Origin: Ottelia alismoides
Lineage: Eukaryota; Streptophyta; Magnoliopsida; Alismatales; Hydrocharitaceae
Direction: 5' to 3'
DNA length: 64,000 nt
NCBI GenBank assembly: GCA_037367405.1
Contig: JAZKJV010002314.1
Span: 310,001-374,000, forward strand
Part shown: one piece after another, positions 22,069-33,870 of the stretch
Layout: each line of letters starts with the position of its first letter
Position numbering within the stretch: position 1 is the first letter of the stretch
Position numbers and translations under genes: made by a program
The notes under the pieces: model-generated
What the model saw: the letters and a program-made list of their open reading frames with translations, nothing else
Database searches by the model: none
Told to the model about the DNA's origin: nothing

Positions 22069-24438
22069 TGTAATCTTTTAATATATCAATAAAGTTATTG
22101 ATTTTTTTCACTCCTTATAAGATCCTTTAGTACAATTAGGGTTATGTACCATGTTCATCTTAATAATCATACATCCATTGATTCAATGGTTGAATCATAG
22201 AGATTGGTGCTTGGATGATATCCAACGAGTTAGATTGAGGACTCATCAAGCACCATCAAATGATGGTCAATAAAGGGTCTCCAGCTCGAGAAAGAGATGC
22301 CAATCTTTCTCTAAAGGCTGATATCTGACCGACCTCTTGATGCATGTCCTCTGCATAGGAATATAGATTCAAAGGTGTCATATAAGTTAGGTCACAGAGT
22401 TGACTTAACGAGATCGAGATAACCGAGATATATGTTGTATGTTGTCACGATATATGCATGCATCCTCTTACCGGAGACATGTATTACTATATGTCTAAGT
22501 ATGTACATTAGGCAATTCATTAGGTTAATGACCTAATCAAGGTCTATACACCGACGAGCTTGTGTGTATACACATGCATATGAGTAATACGATCTCTCAA
22601 AGGGATCATTATGTTCACTACTAAACCAGAAGACATGAGCTCACTCATGAGGTATTGAGATCGATCAAATTCCATGCATGATCATCTTGCTTTGGAAGCA
22701 TGATAAGAATCTGTAGATATGATATATGCTTTTGGAAAACATATGCTCGATATAAACTCCCAATGACTAAATGAGAAACTTAACGATAAAATCCCGAAGA
22801 AGATTGTTTAAATATGATCTAAAATTTCGGGTTTATTCTAGGTCTTCCGGTATGCAGGATGTTCGGGTATTAGGAATTCTCGAGGGTGATGTGATCGTTA
22901 ACGATTGTATAATCATGACACTTCCATCCTGAGGGAGTGACGTAACATGTTTGGATTTTAGTGACTCCTCTCAGTAGATTAGTAATCTGATCTTATTCTG
23001 AATGTTAGACATTGATCTGAATGTAATTCATATGCAATGAGAAGATTAGATTTACAGTTTGATTTAATCAAACATCTTCGAGAGGTCCCCAAGATCTGGA
23101 TTTGAGATAAGGTCTCAATATCCAAGTCACTATACATGGAATGTACAATCTCCATGTTCTTATCTCCAAGTATCTGCAGAGAAGACACATTTTGTTCGTG
23201 AAAGAGTTCAAGAATAATTCTGTTGTTAATAAAGTATCCGAGCACTGGAAATTGATGATTAAATGTGATTTTATTATCATAAATAATATGAATGTGATTC
23301 ATATTATTTGGAAACGTGAGAAGATTTATCTAAGATAATTAAATATGATTTAATTATAAAAAATATGATTAATGTGAATAAGCCTATCCATGGTGATCAT
23401 AAATGTGATAAATGTGATTTATAATATATTGGAGAGATTTAATTGTAAATAGGATTTATGAATTAAATATTGATGCGAATTGGATTCACATTGTATAATT
23501 AATTGTAAATGCAATTTATTTTTTATATTGGGCGATTGAATATGATTCATAATTGTCAATGGCATGATTGAAATTGTCACATAATAATTTGAAATTATTT
23601 TGATGAATAATTTTGCAATAAAAGTTGCTGTATATGTGGAATATTTGATGAGATATGGGATCTCAACACAATTGAAAGGAGATAACCCCCATTCCTTATT
23701 AGGAGTGGATGACCACCTTGAGTCCTAATTCAAGGTGGCTGTCCACCCTATGTATGGAAGGAGGCTTGTACTTTTACTAATTATTTTCATGTTAGTTGAT
23801 TTGATTCAAATTTAATTATATTGATGAATCTTCAATATATTTAATTTAATTTAAATTAATTAATTGTTGTTGTAAATTTATGCAACAAAATCATGATCAT
23901 TTATTTGAATCAAGAGCGCATCTCCACCATCCAATTTGTTATAAAAGAAAGGCTAGACCTAGCTCTTTCTCTTACAACAATAAGAAAGCAACAGATCTCT
24001 CTCTCTCTAATATTCTCATACACGCGTAAGCTCTCTCTTTCTCTCTCTCAATGTGATCGTCCACCATATTGTTTGTGAGAGTCCCACCATCGTCGCAAGA
24101 TCATTGTGCTGTTGGATCACTGCTTGTGGATCTCCGCCTTCTTCGATACTTCTTGCTCGTGACGAAGGCTTCACATTTCATGAGAAGAGATCAAGAGACT
24201 CCACGCTCGGATCATCAACTCGGATTGTGGGATATGCACATCTCATCCACGCACCTGCAAGTGCATCCTTCATTGGATCAGACTTGAGACAGGAGGTCTC
24301 TTCGTTCAGAGACATGCGGACACGCTTCAAGAAGTAATCCTATTACATGTTTATGGTCTTGATGAAACGATATGAGAATAATTCTCATATCATGTGGTTT
24401 CATCTTTAATAAAATTTTAATTCCCGCTGCCCCTTGCA
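22069..24438 (+). mobile_element. Solo-LTR candidate, copy G2
   Basis: Starts TGTAATC, ends CCCCTTGCA, and is flanked by TCTAG at 22064-22068 and 24439-24443, giving TG...CA ends and a 5-bp target duplication over 2370 bp. A TATA box TATAAAAG at 23940-23947 followed by CT-rich leader-like DNA (24000-24050) fits a U3-R-U5 order. No internal domain or coding region belongs to it. Caution: the related copy G1 is similar only from about 22127 onwards, so the first 60 bases may not belong and the TCTAG match could be chance. Confidence 0.5.
23940..23947 (+). promoter_or_regulatory. TATA box in the G2 LTR
   Basis: TATAAAAG, with a pyrimidine-rich CTCTTTCTCTT about 25 bases downstream as a plausible start region. 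Confidence 0.5.
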
Positions 24439-24443
24439 TCTAG

Positions 24444-24789
24444 TATGACTAGTTGCTCTTGATCTCATGTGATGCGATCTTCACGCTTCCGTGATGCGCT
24501 AAGGCCTAAACCCTAGCCTTCAGACACAAGATCATTTTCTATGCTAATAAATGATGTTCCTACATATGTGCAGATTGAAGACCCTCCTATGTAGACTGCT
24601 TTAGATGCTTCTTTGTTGATAAATGGGCCAATCACTAATAATATGCCCATTGGCCTACGCAAGTTAGCGAAATGTCATACCATTCATCCTATGTTACATT
24701 ATACATGTATTGATAATATAATTCCTCAGTTGAACAATTTGTTTATGGAACTAATGAACACTACTATTTTGTGGTAGTATGCCTTCCAT
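24444..24789. other. Unassigned stretch before copia F
   Basis: Possibly the decayed upstream pol of copia F, but no motif is clear. Confidence 0.4.
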
Positions 24790-26395
24790 TCAGATCACAT
24801 GAATTGCAGTGCTTTACCTCACAGATTCAAATAGCCCCTCTTCTTTGTAAATGACGTCGGATATGCCCTTTGGAAAGTCAAGAGCAGCGAGTAGGCATGA
24901 AGCTGCAATAATGCATGTGTATCAGCCTTGCAAACCCAAGTTCGAAGCATGTGATGGTTGAGGAGATGGAACCCCTTATTTCTAAAGGAACATAAGACTT
25001 TGTTCCTCGACTATATATGATGCTATTGTTTCTCACCCTTGGGTATACACTTTCAAATATCATCCAAATGTCACTATCGAGTGTCTAAAGGCTTGCCTTG
25101 TTGCTAAATGTTTTACACAAATATATGAGGTGAATTGCCTTTAGACCTTTTTCTTTGTGTCGCACAAGTTGTTCATGTCATCATCTATGTTGCACTTACA
25201 AGACTAACCGCTATATCATCTTGACATAAAGAATGCGTTTCTTTATGGTGATCTTGCATAGAAAATTATTGCTGAATTTTTGCCTATGAGGTTAAGAGGG
25301 AGTATGTATGCAAATTATGAAAATCTATATATGGATAAAAACGAAGCTTAATGCATGGTTTGGTAGTTTTAGCAATGAGATTACTAAAATTGAGTTTTCC
25401 AGATCTACCACCGACCTTTCTATTTCTGTTACGGTGAAGAAGAGTGGAATTGTGATGTTAGATGTATAGGTCGATGACATGATCTTAATCCATGATGACA
25501 TCGTTGCTATTGAGGGGACAAATGACTTCTTAAAGAAGATCTTTGTTAGTAAAGATATTGGTCAATTATCTTATTTCATGGGAACGAGGTTACTGGGAAC
25601 TCGAAAGGTATGATTCTCCCCCATGAAAAATATGCCATTGAGATATAGGAAGATGTTGGCATGCTAGGCTATAAACCATCATCAATTCTCATTGACTCTG
25701 TCAGGATGTTAATGCCAACTGATAATCCTATCTTAGAAAATACTAAACAACACATAATAACTGTTGGAAAGCGACGATCACTCGACCATAGATTAGCTTC
25801 ACAGTCAGCTATGCTAGTCAATATAGAGAGAAACCTTGCTACAACCATTGACAGTCTTATACACAAAATATATGAAAGGTTTTCCAGTCAAAGGGCTATA
25901 TTTCATGAATGATAGTTATTTAAATCTTGTGGTTTGTTTAGATGCAGATAAGATAGAAGATCTACCACCGACTTTGCATCCTTCTTTGGTTATAACCTGG
26001 TCACATAGTGTAATAAGAAATAATTTGTCATTGCTCGTTCTAGTGTTGAAGTCAAATATTGTGCTATGCCTCATGCTACTTATGAGGTCACTTGGATTGT
26101 CTCCGTTCTCAATTATTTGGGTATTCATACAACTATTCATGCTCTTATGTATTTTGGTAACAAATTTGCAACATATATAGCTTCAATCCTGTCTTTCATA
26201 CAAGGGAAAAACACATTGAGGTCGATTGCCATGCCATTCGCAATGTTGTCATTATAGGGAAGATTTCCAACCCACACATCTCTTGGGAACTATGCTTTGC
26301 TGATATCTTCACAAAGGGGCACCCCAAGAAGCGTTGTGATTTTATGTGTGACAAGCTGAGTATGATGGCCCTCTATGCTCCAACTTGAGGGGGGG
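24790..26395 (+). pseudogene. Ty1/copia reverse transcriptase-RNase H, heavily decayed (element F)
   Basis: In shifting plus frames one can read PLYHLDIKNAFLYGDL (about 25210), a degraded active site in which the tyrosine of YVDD has become a stop (about 25465-25480), DIGQLSYFMG, EDVGMLGYKPSS, then IARSSVEVKYCAM and finally CFADIFTKGHPKK and MMALYAPT just before a polypurine tract at 26387-26397. These are the RT and RNase H blocks of copia Pol in the right order. Many stops and frameshifts show long decay. Gag, protease and integrase are not recognisable upstream. Confidence 0.85.
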
Positions 26396-26397
26396 GA

Positions 26398-26761
26398 TTA
26401 CCACTTTAAATATATGATTTCCTAGATACTTAAAATATCATCTAAAGATTCTAGAGATATTTGTGGCATTCAATGAGGTTGTTAGTGCATGTATTTAGAT
26501 TGGTAATTACATCTCTCCAAGATCCAATTATATTATTTTCTCTTTTAGCCGCACATTGCTTATTGGCATGATTTTACAGTGATCGTGGTGCTATATAAAG
26601 AACTCTACGCCTCTCATAATCCTTGAAAAACATGATAGAATACACAATTGTTGATTGCTTTTTCTCGTGGTCTCATCCCACTTTTTAGGGAATACGCTTC
26701 CACATAAAATCTTGTATCTTCTTGTTATTTGATTTCGCTTATTATATTCTATATTTTGACA
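26398..26761 (+). repeat. LTR of copia F, followed by a PBS-like site
   Basis: Follows the G-rich polypurine tract and ends ATATTTTGACA. The next bases, TGGTTTCGTAGCATG, resemble the initiator-Met tRNA primer site TGGTATCAGAGC. The 3' part (TCTCATCCCAC, then TTCCACATAAAATC) is related to the element A LTR. A PBS after the LTR would make it the 5' LTR of a second element sharing this LTR. Confidence 0.55.
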
Positions 26762-26776
26762 TGGTTTCGTAGCATG

Positions 26777-27894
26777 CCATTGTTAGTTTTTTATTTATCG
26801 TTATCAAGGTTTATATGAGTTGTCAATTTTATGTAATCCTGAGGTTCTTGCTACGATTTTGTTAGTTGAAGACTGGTATGCATCTACCAAGGTCTTCACG
26901 GACAACAACATTATTGGTGTTAGGTTCCTCTATGGAACCCCTAACCACTATAGCAGCCATGGGGCATGGCCGTCAAATCAGAATGAAGCAACTTGCTGCG
27001 AAATAATGGCAGTTTTTGGTGAGGCAGCATAATTTTCATTAAAGATGGATTCTCTTGAACTCTAATCTTTAAGAGGGGGCGATGCAAGAGTGACAACTAA
27101 CGCTGCATTATGGGACTCCTTCAAGAAATCGTTAGACCCTCACTCTAGGCTGCAATCACCTTCTATTCCCATGATTCCTGGTTGTGCTTCCAGTCAACTG
27201 GCATCTCCATTTAAAGTATCTCCTTCATGCAACTAACTCATGTGATGGTGAACACTACTCTTGTCGATTCTATTGCCAAACATATTTACATAATTGAATG
27301 ATGTGGGGGCGATGGTCTTCGGCAGCAACCACCCTTGTTACATCTATGTTACTAAACACCCTCGATGAGGCCGCTGCAAAAAAGTTGGTAGTGTGCGAGC
27401 ATAAATCAATAGAAGGGAAGTAGTGGCGTAGGTAACCTCTGGTAGGTGGGTTGCCCTCGATTAGAACCATATTTTGAAAAGAATGGGGATCAGGGCTTCG
27501 TTGCCAGTTATATGGGTGGTGGTGAGCATCGACATGACCATACTCAGATGATGATGTCTTCAAGTGCGCCAGGGGACATGTGACTGCTATGACCGCAATT
27601 TCGTGTCACCATATCCTCCCATTTGTGTGATCTGACTAGTCAACATTAACTTGACTCAATGATGATGGCTAAAATTTAGAAATTGAGGGCAATATAAAAT
27701 GTATAGGGAAGGCATTTTATACATTTCCATTCACACAATAAAAGTTAACACAACAAACTGTCCCACTGTATACATATAAATCAAGTTGAAAAAGAAAGAG
27801 CTCCAAAAGAACTACTCACTACCTTAGAGTCTGTGACTGATATAAAATAAATAGTAGCTGGTTGGATGTTGACCTGTGATAGCTTACTGACACC
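26777..27894. other. Unrecognised, possible leader/gag remnant
   Basis: Lies after the PBS-like site, so it may be the internal region of a second element, but no gag motif is readable. Contains GAGGGGGCG near 27072. No other feature. Confidence 0.4.
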
Positions 27895-28199
27895 TGTTGA
27901 GTTTTTAGAAGTGAGCAAGTGCCCAGTAGTGAGGAAAAGAAAATAAAACACTTACGTGGAACCCTACTCCGTGAGGAGCAGGATGAAACCACGAGAGAAG
28001 CCCTGAAAGGGGCATATGCTTCATTGCTTTTTCTCATCTGATACAGGAGGTCTGGGGCTCCTTATATAGCCTCCACAGAGGCTCCACGTCCCACCACTGG
28101 TAGATGTGGGACTAAAGGACAGGATGGGGTAAATAGATCCTGGAGGATCCATTTACCCATCTCCCCAACACATGACGCATATATATAAATACTCCAACA
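27895..28199 (-). repeat. Element A, left (3') LTR
   Basis: Ends ATACTCCAACA at the polypurine side; contains TACGTGGAACCCTACTCCG and CTCATCTGATACAGGAGGTC, shared with 35855-35929 plus 39746-39896. The distal 70 bases are less similar to the right LTR. Confidence 0.72.
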
Positions 28200-28214
28200 C
28201 TCCCCCTCAAGCTG
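28200..28214 (-). promoter_or_regulatory. Element A polypurine tract
   Basis: Plus CTCCCCCTCAAGCTG, i.e. CAGCTTGAGGGGGAG on the element strand, immediately inside the LTR. The same tract occurs in element B at 40093. Confidence 0.75.
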
Positions 28215-28284
28215 GAGCATGCAATGCTCAGCTTAGATAAACAGAAAGAAACTCAACTCACGCTACAAGACACTATGGACAATA

Positions 28285-28677
28285 TCAACTCAACGCGCAC
28301 AACTGTTGTTGTCGAGGACGTTGCTTCTCATGCCGTGCTGGTGAAGAGGACGAACGGGCTGGAGTGTTAGTCTGTTGAATCTCCTCGTCGGAGAGCATGT
28401 GCTCTGAACTGCGCATGTCAGAGTCACTGCAACTGAAATGAGTCTCCTCGTTGGAGTACTCTGGCCCGCCACACATGTGGACAACTGCTCCATCTCTGAA
28501 AAGGGACGAACTGGAAAAGGTCGTGGAAGTGCAATCCTCGTCGGAGTCCACGGTCGCTGGAGAATGGAGTCTGAATGAAATCTCCTCGTCGGAGAACTGG
28601 GTCTCTTCCATCTGGCACAGAGAATGGTACACTACTTTGGTGTCCCTATGATACCACATGAAAACCCTTGCCAGCAT
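28285..28677 (-). other. SDEE-motif open stretch in element A
   Basis: The minus strand has an open stretch of about 130 codons with SDEE, SNEE, SDED and SDEE recurring, underlain by four copies of CTCCTCGTCGGAG (28381, 28444, about 28534, 28582). Element B keeps a diverged version (40185-40508) in which the frame is broken while the DNA motif is mostly preserved, so the DNA word rather than a protein may be what matters. A tandem pair with CTACTCTGGAGTCCC follows at 28620-28720. No known domain. It lies between the leader and the 3' LTR. Confidence 0.5.
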
Positions 28678-28679
28678 GG

Positions 28680-29440
28680 CATAGGGAATGGTCCTCTACT
28701 CTGGAGTCCCTATGGCTCACATGAAAACCCTGGCCGACAAAATAAGAAGAATGATGGGGACCACTACAAAAGATGGCATACATGTGCTCATCTGAAAGAA
28801 GACCGCTTACATGTGCGTGTCTGAAAATGAGTCTCTCTCTGGAGAACTTGAAATGGGCCACTCAAACATGGAGTGCCTCGAACTTGGACTCTGACCAATC
28901 TGAATGTCAAATATGAAACTGCGCATCAAACTGGGACTCGGAATCTGAACTTCGAGTCTGGAATTGCGCATGAAAAATCTTCATCTGAAAACTTGTAGAG
29001 TATGAAAATATGGCCGGTCTGGATAATCTGACATCTGAATCTGCAACAGAACCTGTGAATCTACATATACTCCCCCTTTCTCCCATACTTGTCGGAAAAT
29101 GACAATCATCGACCAAGTTGGGAGAAGACAAGAAAGTGGGGAGAAAATAAAACATCTCAAATGCTGATTTTTTTCCCGGCTTTTTTTTAACAAAGTTGTT
29201 CACCTTTTTTTAACGGTTACTCAAATCATTTTTTTGAATACGTATGGCTTTTGTATTTGACGCGCCTTTTCTCCCCCCCCCCCTTTTTTAAAAACTGGGC
29301 CGTAAAATTTTTTTTCGAATAACGGCAGTCCACTTGGGCTGCTAACACTCTATTTTTTAATTTTTATAACCATTAGGCTCAATTTGCGCCAGTCGTTCCC
29401 ATTTTAAAGCAATGTCCACGTGCTTTTAAAAAAAATAAGA
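28680..29440 (-). other. Element A internal, non-coding
   Basis: Homologous to element B as far as about 29165 (CTCCCCCTTTCTCCCATACTTGTCGG block). Beyond that are homopolymer runs, including 11 C residues at about 29273-29283 and several T runs. No frame of interest. Confidence 0.55.
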
Positions 29441-30290
29441 AGAGAGGGCTCCGGCTCCCCATCCCCATCACGCGTTAGGGTTCCCAATTGGGAACCCTCT
29501 TAGTCGATGCCGCAGCCATCTGATGGAGGTACCTCACGCCTGAGATGGGCAGCCGCTGCTGCGCGAGAGGAAGGCACTGCCAAGATCGTCGTCGCTCGAG
29601 TTCGAGAGGAGGGGGGCGCCGCCTGGGCCGCCGTTTATGGAGCTTTACGGCCCGCCGCCTGGAGATAGGCGGCACATCCTTGGTGTGGGGCCTCCTGGCG
29701 CGATATGCGGAGGAGGCCTGGAACTGGAGGTGATCTGGGGGTCTGTTGTTCGAAGGTGGCACTGCCTGAGTAGGATTTCGATGGAGGTGTGAATCTCGTG
29801 CCACCAGCGTGATGGGAAGGGCCTCCTACGAAGAGGAGGTTCACTGGGAAGAGCGCCACCAGCCCTGGAGTTGAATGGGGGTTCACACGAGGGGCATGGA
29901 GCTCGCGCCGCCGCCTGGAGTAGTCTCGCGCTACCTGGGCTTCGTGCGAGGGAGGAGGAGGGCACCGTGGCTGGCAATGCCGCAAGAGGAGGGGGGCGTG
30001 GAAGGAGCCCCAGGAGCACGGGGATGCGCGCTGCGCCTGGAGGCTGCAGGGGCGATGCCGCCTGTAGGAGGAGCGTGTGGAGAAGATAGCGCGGGAGAAG
30101 CCTTGCGAGGAGAAGACCGGCGGGGTCTGGATCTGCTCCCTCTTGCGGCCTGATGCTGGAGGGTCGCCGCGTGGAGACCTTGCGCCGTGTGCGCCCGAGC
30201 TCGTGTTCTGGATCGATCGGCAACGCGCAGACGTGCGATTTCTGGAGTGTTGCCTGGGAAATCTTGCGGTCTGCAGCAGAGGAGTCGTTG
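29441..30290 (-). other. GC-rich leader region of element A
   Basis: Strong GC richness leaves overlapping open frames on both strands (up to 192 codons at 29645-30223 minus), a compositional effect with no domain behind it. Many GGCGCC, CGCCGCC and CTGGAG words recur. Copia C is inserted at its right edge. The same sequence resumes at 35435. Confidence 0.55.
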
Positions 30291-30295
30291 CTACG

Positions 30296-30451
30296 TGTTG
30301 AGATTGTTGAGATAAATATGGTAGTTGTTGAGATAATTATGTTAGTTTTCTATTTTTGGTATGTCTCTTTATGTAATTAACCCAGGGATTTTCTCCTATA
30401 TAAGAGAGCCCTAGGGTCTCTTCTATCGTATGAAAAATGTTTCTCCCAACA
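30296..30451 (+). repeat. Copia C 5' LTR
   Basis: TGTTGAG...CCCAACA, 156 bp. It has a short internal repeat GTTGTTGAGATAA near its start and a TATA box TATATAA at 30397-30403 in CTCCTATATAAGAGAGCCC, a core shared with the E LTR. Confidence 0.96.
30397..30403 (+). promoter_or_regulatory. Copia C LTR TATA box
   Basis: TATATAA, about 50 bases before the LTR end, positioned to start the genomic transcript within the LTR. Confidence 0.7.
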
Positions 30452-30463
30452 TGGTATCGGAGT
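30452..30463 (+). promoter_or_regulatory. Copia C primer-binding site
   Basis: TGGTATCGGAGT directly after the LTR; close to TGGTATCAGAGC, complementary to initiator methionine tRNA. Confidence 0.8.
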
Positions 30464-31008
30464 AACGGTCCTAGACCGGGGTTCCCGTATCCCACCCAAA
30501 ACCCTAACCCCCTCCCCTGCCTCCTCTCAGCGCCGACGCAGCCCAGCTAGGGTCCTTCCCCCGCCGACCGTTGCTGCCCTAAGGCGGTCCATCCCTTCTG
30601 CGTTGCTGCCTGGGTTTCCCCCAGCCACCTGCGCCGCCGCCAGGGCCCCTCCAGCCTCCTACGCCGCCGCCCGGACCGACCCCTGCCATCCCGAGGTGCC
30701 GCAAAAGCCCCCCCCCCCCGCCCTCCTGTGCTCGGCTGGGGTGTCCAGCAAGTGCCGAGTGCACTCTGGTTGACTTCCCGTGATCTGAAACTGGTATTCC
30801 AGCCCCTGTTTTGCAATCTATTGGTCTGATTTTGGTTGTCGGTGGTGTTTTTGTTCTTCCATATCACATCTAAACGCCACTAGACCTTAATAAACTGCAT
30901 AGGAATGGTTGTATAAGTCTACATATACAACCACTCCTCTTCATGCTTGTGTAGACATTATTCGGTTGATCTACTCCTCAGTTGTCCGAGGTTCATTTCA
31001 TTGATACA

Positions 31009-32149
31009 ATGTCCGACATTAAAAGTGACGTGTTCTCTTCTTCTGGTGCATTCAAAGGACCTGCACCAATAGTCAAGATGGATGGGACCAATTGTGAACT
31101 ATGGTCCATGCAGTTTCGCACTCTTATGCAGTGCCACAACAAAGAACACATTATCACCGAAACCGAATCGGCGGACAAAACTGGGGCCAATGCTTCGTGG
31201 AAGCAAGATGATGCTTATGCTCGTATTTGGCTCTCCGGGACGCTCACCACGGAGATTGCCAACGATATTGTCAACCAACCCACTGCAAAGGCTATGTGGG
31301 ATATATTAGCAGCCACATGTGGGCAAGCCAAGAATGAGAGCAAGATTCTTCAGTTACAGTTTGACATTTTCTCAACCAAACAGAATGGCCGCCCGCTTCA
31401 TGTGCATTTTTCTCATCTTCGCGGCATGTTTGAACTCTACACAGCTTCATGCCGATCACTGCCAGCACCGAGCAGCAACAACAGTATCGGAACGCCACTA
31501 TGACAGGGGTGTTCCTATCCTCTCTTGATTCTGAATATGATGCAGCACGTACACAGCTTCTAACTGGAGAGACGATTCCCCCTATGGAAGAAGTATACAA
31601 GCGGCTCAGTCGGATTACCACTACTCCCACTACGGTCGCTCCGAATTCTTCCGCTATGGCCGTCTCACAGGGAAGGGGAGGATCTTCCCAGTTTCGAGGA
31701 CGTGGTCTTCGTGGTCGTGGTGGTGGCCGTCAGCGTGGCCCGTGTTCTTATTGCCATCGTCCTGGTCACTCTGAGGAGACATGCTTTCAGAAGCATGGAT
31801 ATCCAGCCTCTGCAAGGGTTGCTGAACAGACAGAACCTAACTTGGCACCATCCCAGGATGCTCGCCTGGATGATATTGTTTCTAAACTTCGCGAGATGAT
31901 GTCCGCTCCCATTATTCCGGCTGCGACTTCCTCTGATGTTGCGGCTACTGCCAAAGCCTCGTCTACCTCCTCAGGTACTACTTATGCTCTTACGGGTTGT
32001 AGCAGCTCTGATTTGACTGATTGGATTGTGGATTCGGGAGCATCTCATCATATGTGTGGAGATCGAGCACAGTTTACTTCCTACAGCCCGATTGCCTCTG
32101 GTCGATTCGTGGTGATTGCTAATGGAGTTCGACTACCTATTGTTGGTTA
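31009..32149 (+). pseudogene. Copia C gag-protease, frameshifted
   Basis: From the ATG at 31009 the frame encodes a copia Gag start (FKGPAPIVKMDGTNCELW, then DILAATCGQAKNESKILQLQ), until a frameshift near 31450. The next plus frame continues with GVFLSSLDSEYDAARTQLL, an RGRGGG-rich basic stretch, the CCHC nucleocapsid knuckle CSYCHRPGHSEETCFQKHG, and the aspartic protease motif WIVDSGASHH near 32020. It ends at TAG 32147-32149, where the related element D has a sense codon. Gag would form the particle shell and the protease would cut the polyprotein; neither can be made whole here. Confidence 0.92.
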
Positions 32150-33870
32150 GGGGGAGGTTGTTCTAGCTCCTTTTCATTTGCAGAACGTTTTACGTGCTCC
32201 AGCCTTTCAGATGAATCTTTTGTCTATTAGTCAAATTACAAAAGATTTACATTGTCGTGCCATATTTGATCCATCTTCCCTTGTGTTTCAGGACATACTG
32301 ACGGGCAGGGTGATTGGATGTGGTGGCCGTGAGCAGCGAGGATTGTACAAGCTTACCATACCATCTCATGCTGGGATCGCCACTATTCCTTCTGGATCTG
32401 TTTCACTGTTCATGTGGCATCTACGCTTTGGACATCTTCCTCTTCAGAAGATGTGTCATGTTCTACCTCAATTATCTACTCGTACTACCTTGGATTGTGA
32501 AGCATGTCAGCTTGGAAAGCACCATCGCTCTTCATTTCCGTCTCGTCAGAGTCGTGACAGTAGTCAGTTGTTTGAGTTATTTCATTTTGATATTTGGGGT
32601 CCTACTCGTGTTCCTGATCATCAGGGACATCGTTTTTTATTTGGTTGCTGTTGATGATTACTCTAGACTATCTTGGGTGTTTTTGTTAAAACATAAGTCT
32701 GAAGCTGGTGCTCTAATCAAGTCTTTCCTTATTGAGGTCAAAAAAATTTTCTCCGCTAATGTTAAAATTATTCGTACGGATAATGCCTTGGAATTCTCTA
32801 CCTTGCAATTATCTGCATTTCGCAGATCTATTGGTATTATTCATCAGACCTCTTATGTTCATACGTCACAGCAGAATGGTGTAGCTGAACGCAAACACCG
32901 TCACCTTCTAGACGTCACACGGACGCTTTTGATTCAGAGTCGAGCTCCCCATTCTTTCTGGGGAGATGATGTTCTTACAGCCTGTTACTTAGTAAACATG
33001 ATGCCTTCCACCATGCTAGGAGAAAAGGTTCCCTTCTTGATTGTGTTTCCCAAGAAGGACCTATTTTCTCTCACTCCCAGAGTTTTTGGTTGAGTCGCCT
33101 TTGTCCACAATTTTGCTCCTGGTCGTGACAAGCTCTCACCCAGAGCGGTCAAATGTGTTTTTGTTGGATTTTTTTTAAAATCATTTTTGTTGGATATTCT
33201 CGTACCCAAAAAGGGTATCGTTGTTTTGATCCTGCAGGACAGAGATATTATGTGAGTGCCGATGCCACATTTTTTAAGTCTATTATGTATTTTTCTCCTA
33301 CAGGTGACAGATTATCCAATGGTAGTTCTGAAGAAGATGTGGTTGTTCCTCCACCACCTCCTCCTCCAACTCTGCCTACTCCACCACAAATCTCTCCACC
33401 TCCATCTCCATCTCCACCTCCACCTCCACCTCAATTCTTGCCACGTGTTTACACTCGTAGGTTTTCTACTCACCCCGCTGCTCATATGCCCTCTACATCA
33501 TCCAACACACCTCAGGTATGTCATGAACATACCATTTCATCTGATGGTCTTTTGGATGGATCACAGGCTGAGACAATTATACAAAACAGTGTGGATGATG
33601 ACCTGGAGGTTCCCATTGCTTTGAAGAAGCCTCGTCGTCAGTGTACTACTTACCCTCTTGCTGCACATGTTAGTTTGGATCATCTTTCAGAAGAGTACAG
33701 GCACTTTGTTGTGGGACTATCTGCAGTTACTGTCCCACGAACATATCAGGAGGCGTTACAGGACAATAGGTGGCGTATGGCCATGGAAGAGGAGATGGCA
33801 GCCTTGCAGTCGCGGGGTACATGGAGTCTTGTGCCTGCTCCTTTGGGTGCCTCCGTAGTCGGCTGCAAGT
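32150..33870 (+). pseudogene. Copia C integrase region, frameshifted and with stops
   Basis: A pre-integrase zinc-binding segment (WHLRFGHLPLQKM ... CEACQLGKHHRSSF) is followed after a frameshift near 32640 by the catalytic core: VDDYSRLSWVFLLKHKSEAG, IRTDNALEF and QQNGVAERKHRHLLD. A stop interrupts at about 33090 (RVFG, then stop). A duplicated TTTTTGTTGGAT with filler at 33160-33195 shifts the frame again. The C-terminal part has YSRTQKGYRCFD and a proline-rich linker (33345-33435). The last stop, TAG at 33870, replaces the Trp of the conserved CKWVF motif at the start of RT. Confidence 0.92.

Noticed and set aside
28381..28594. Regularly spaced CTCCTCGTCGGAG words as a CRISPR-like array
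   Set aside because: Only four 13-bp words at uneven spacing in a plant retroelement; not a CRISPR array.
29645..30223. 192-codon minus-strand frame and overlapping frames on both strands
   Set aside because: GC-rich leader DNA of element A lacks stop codons by composition; the products are low complexity with no domain.
33256..33624. His/Leu-rich frame within copia C
   Set aside because: Shadow of the proline-rich pol linker in another frame.
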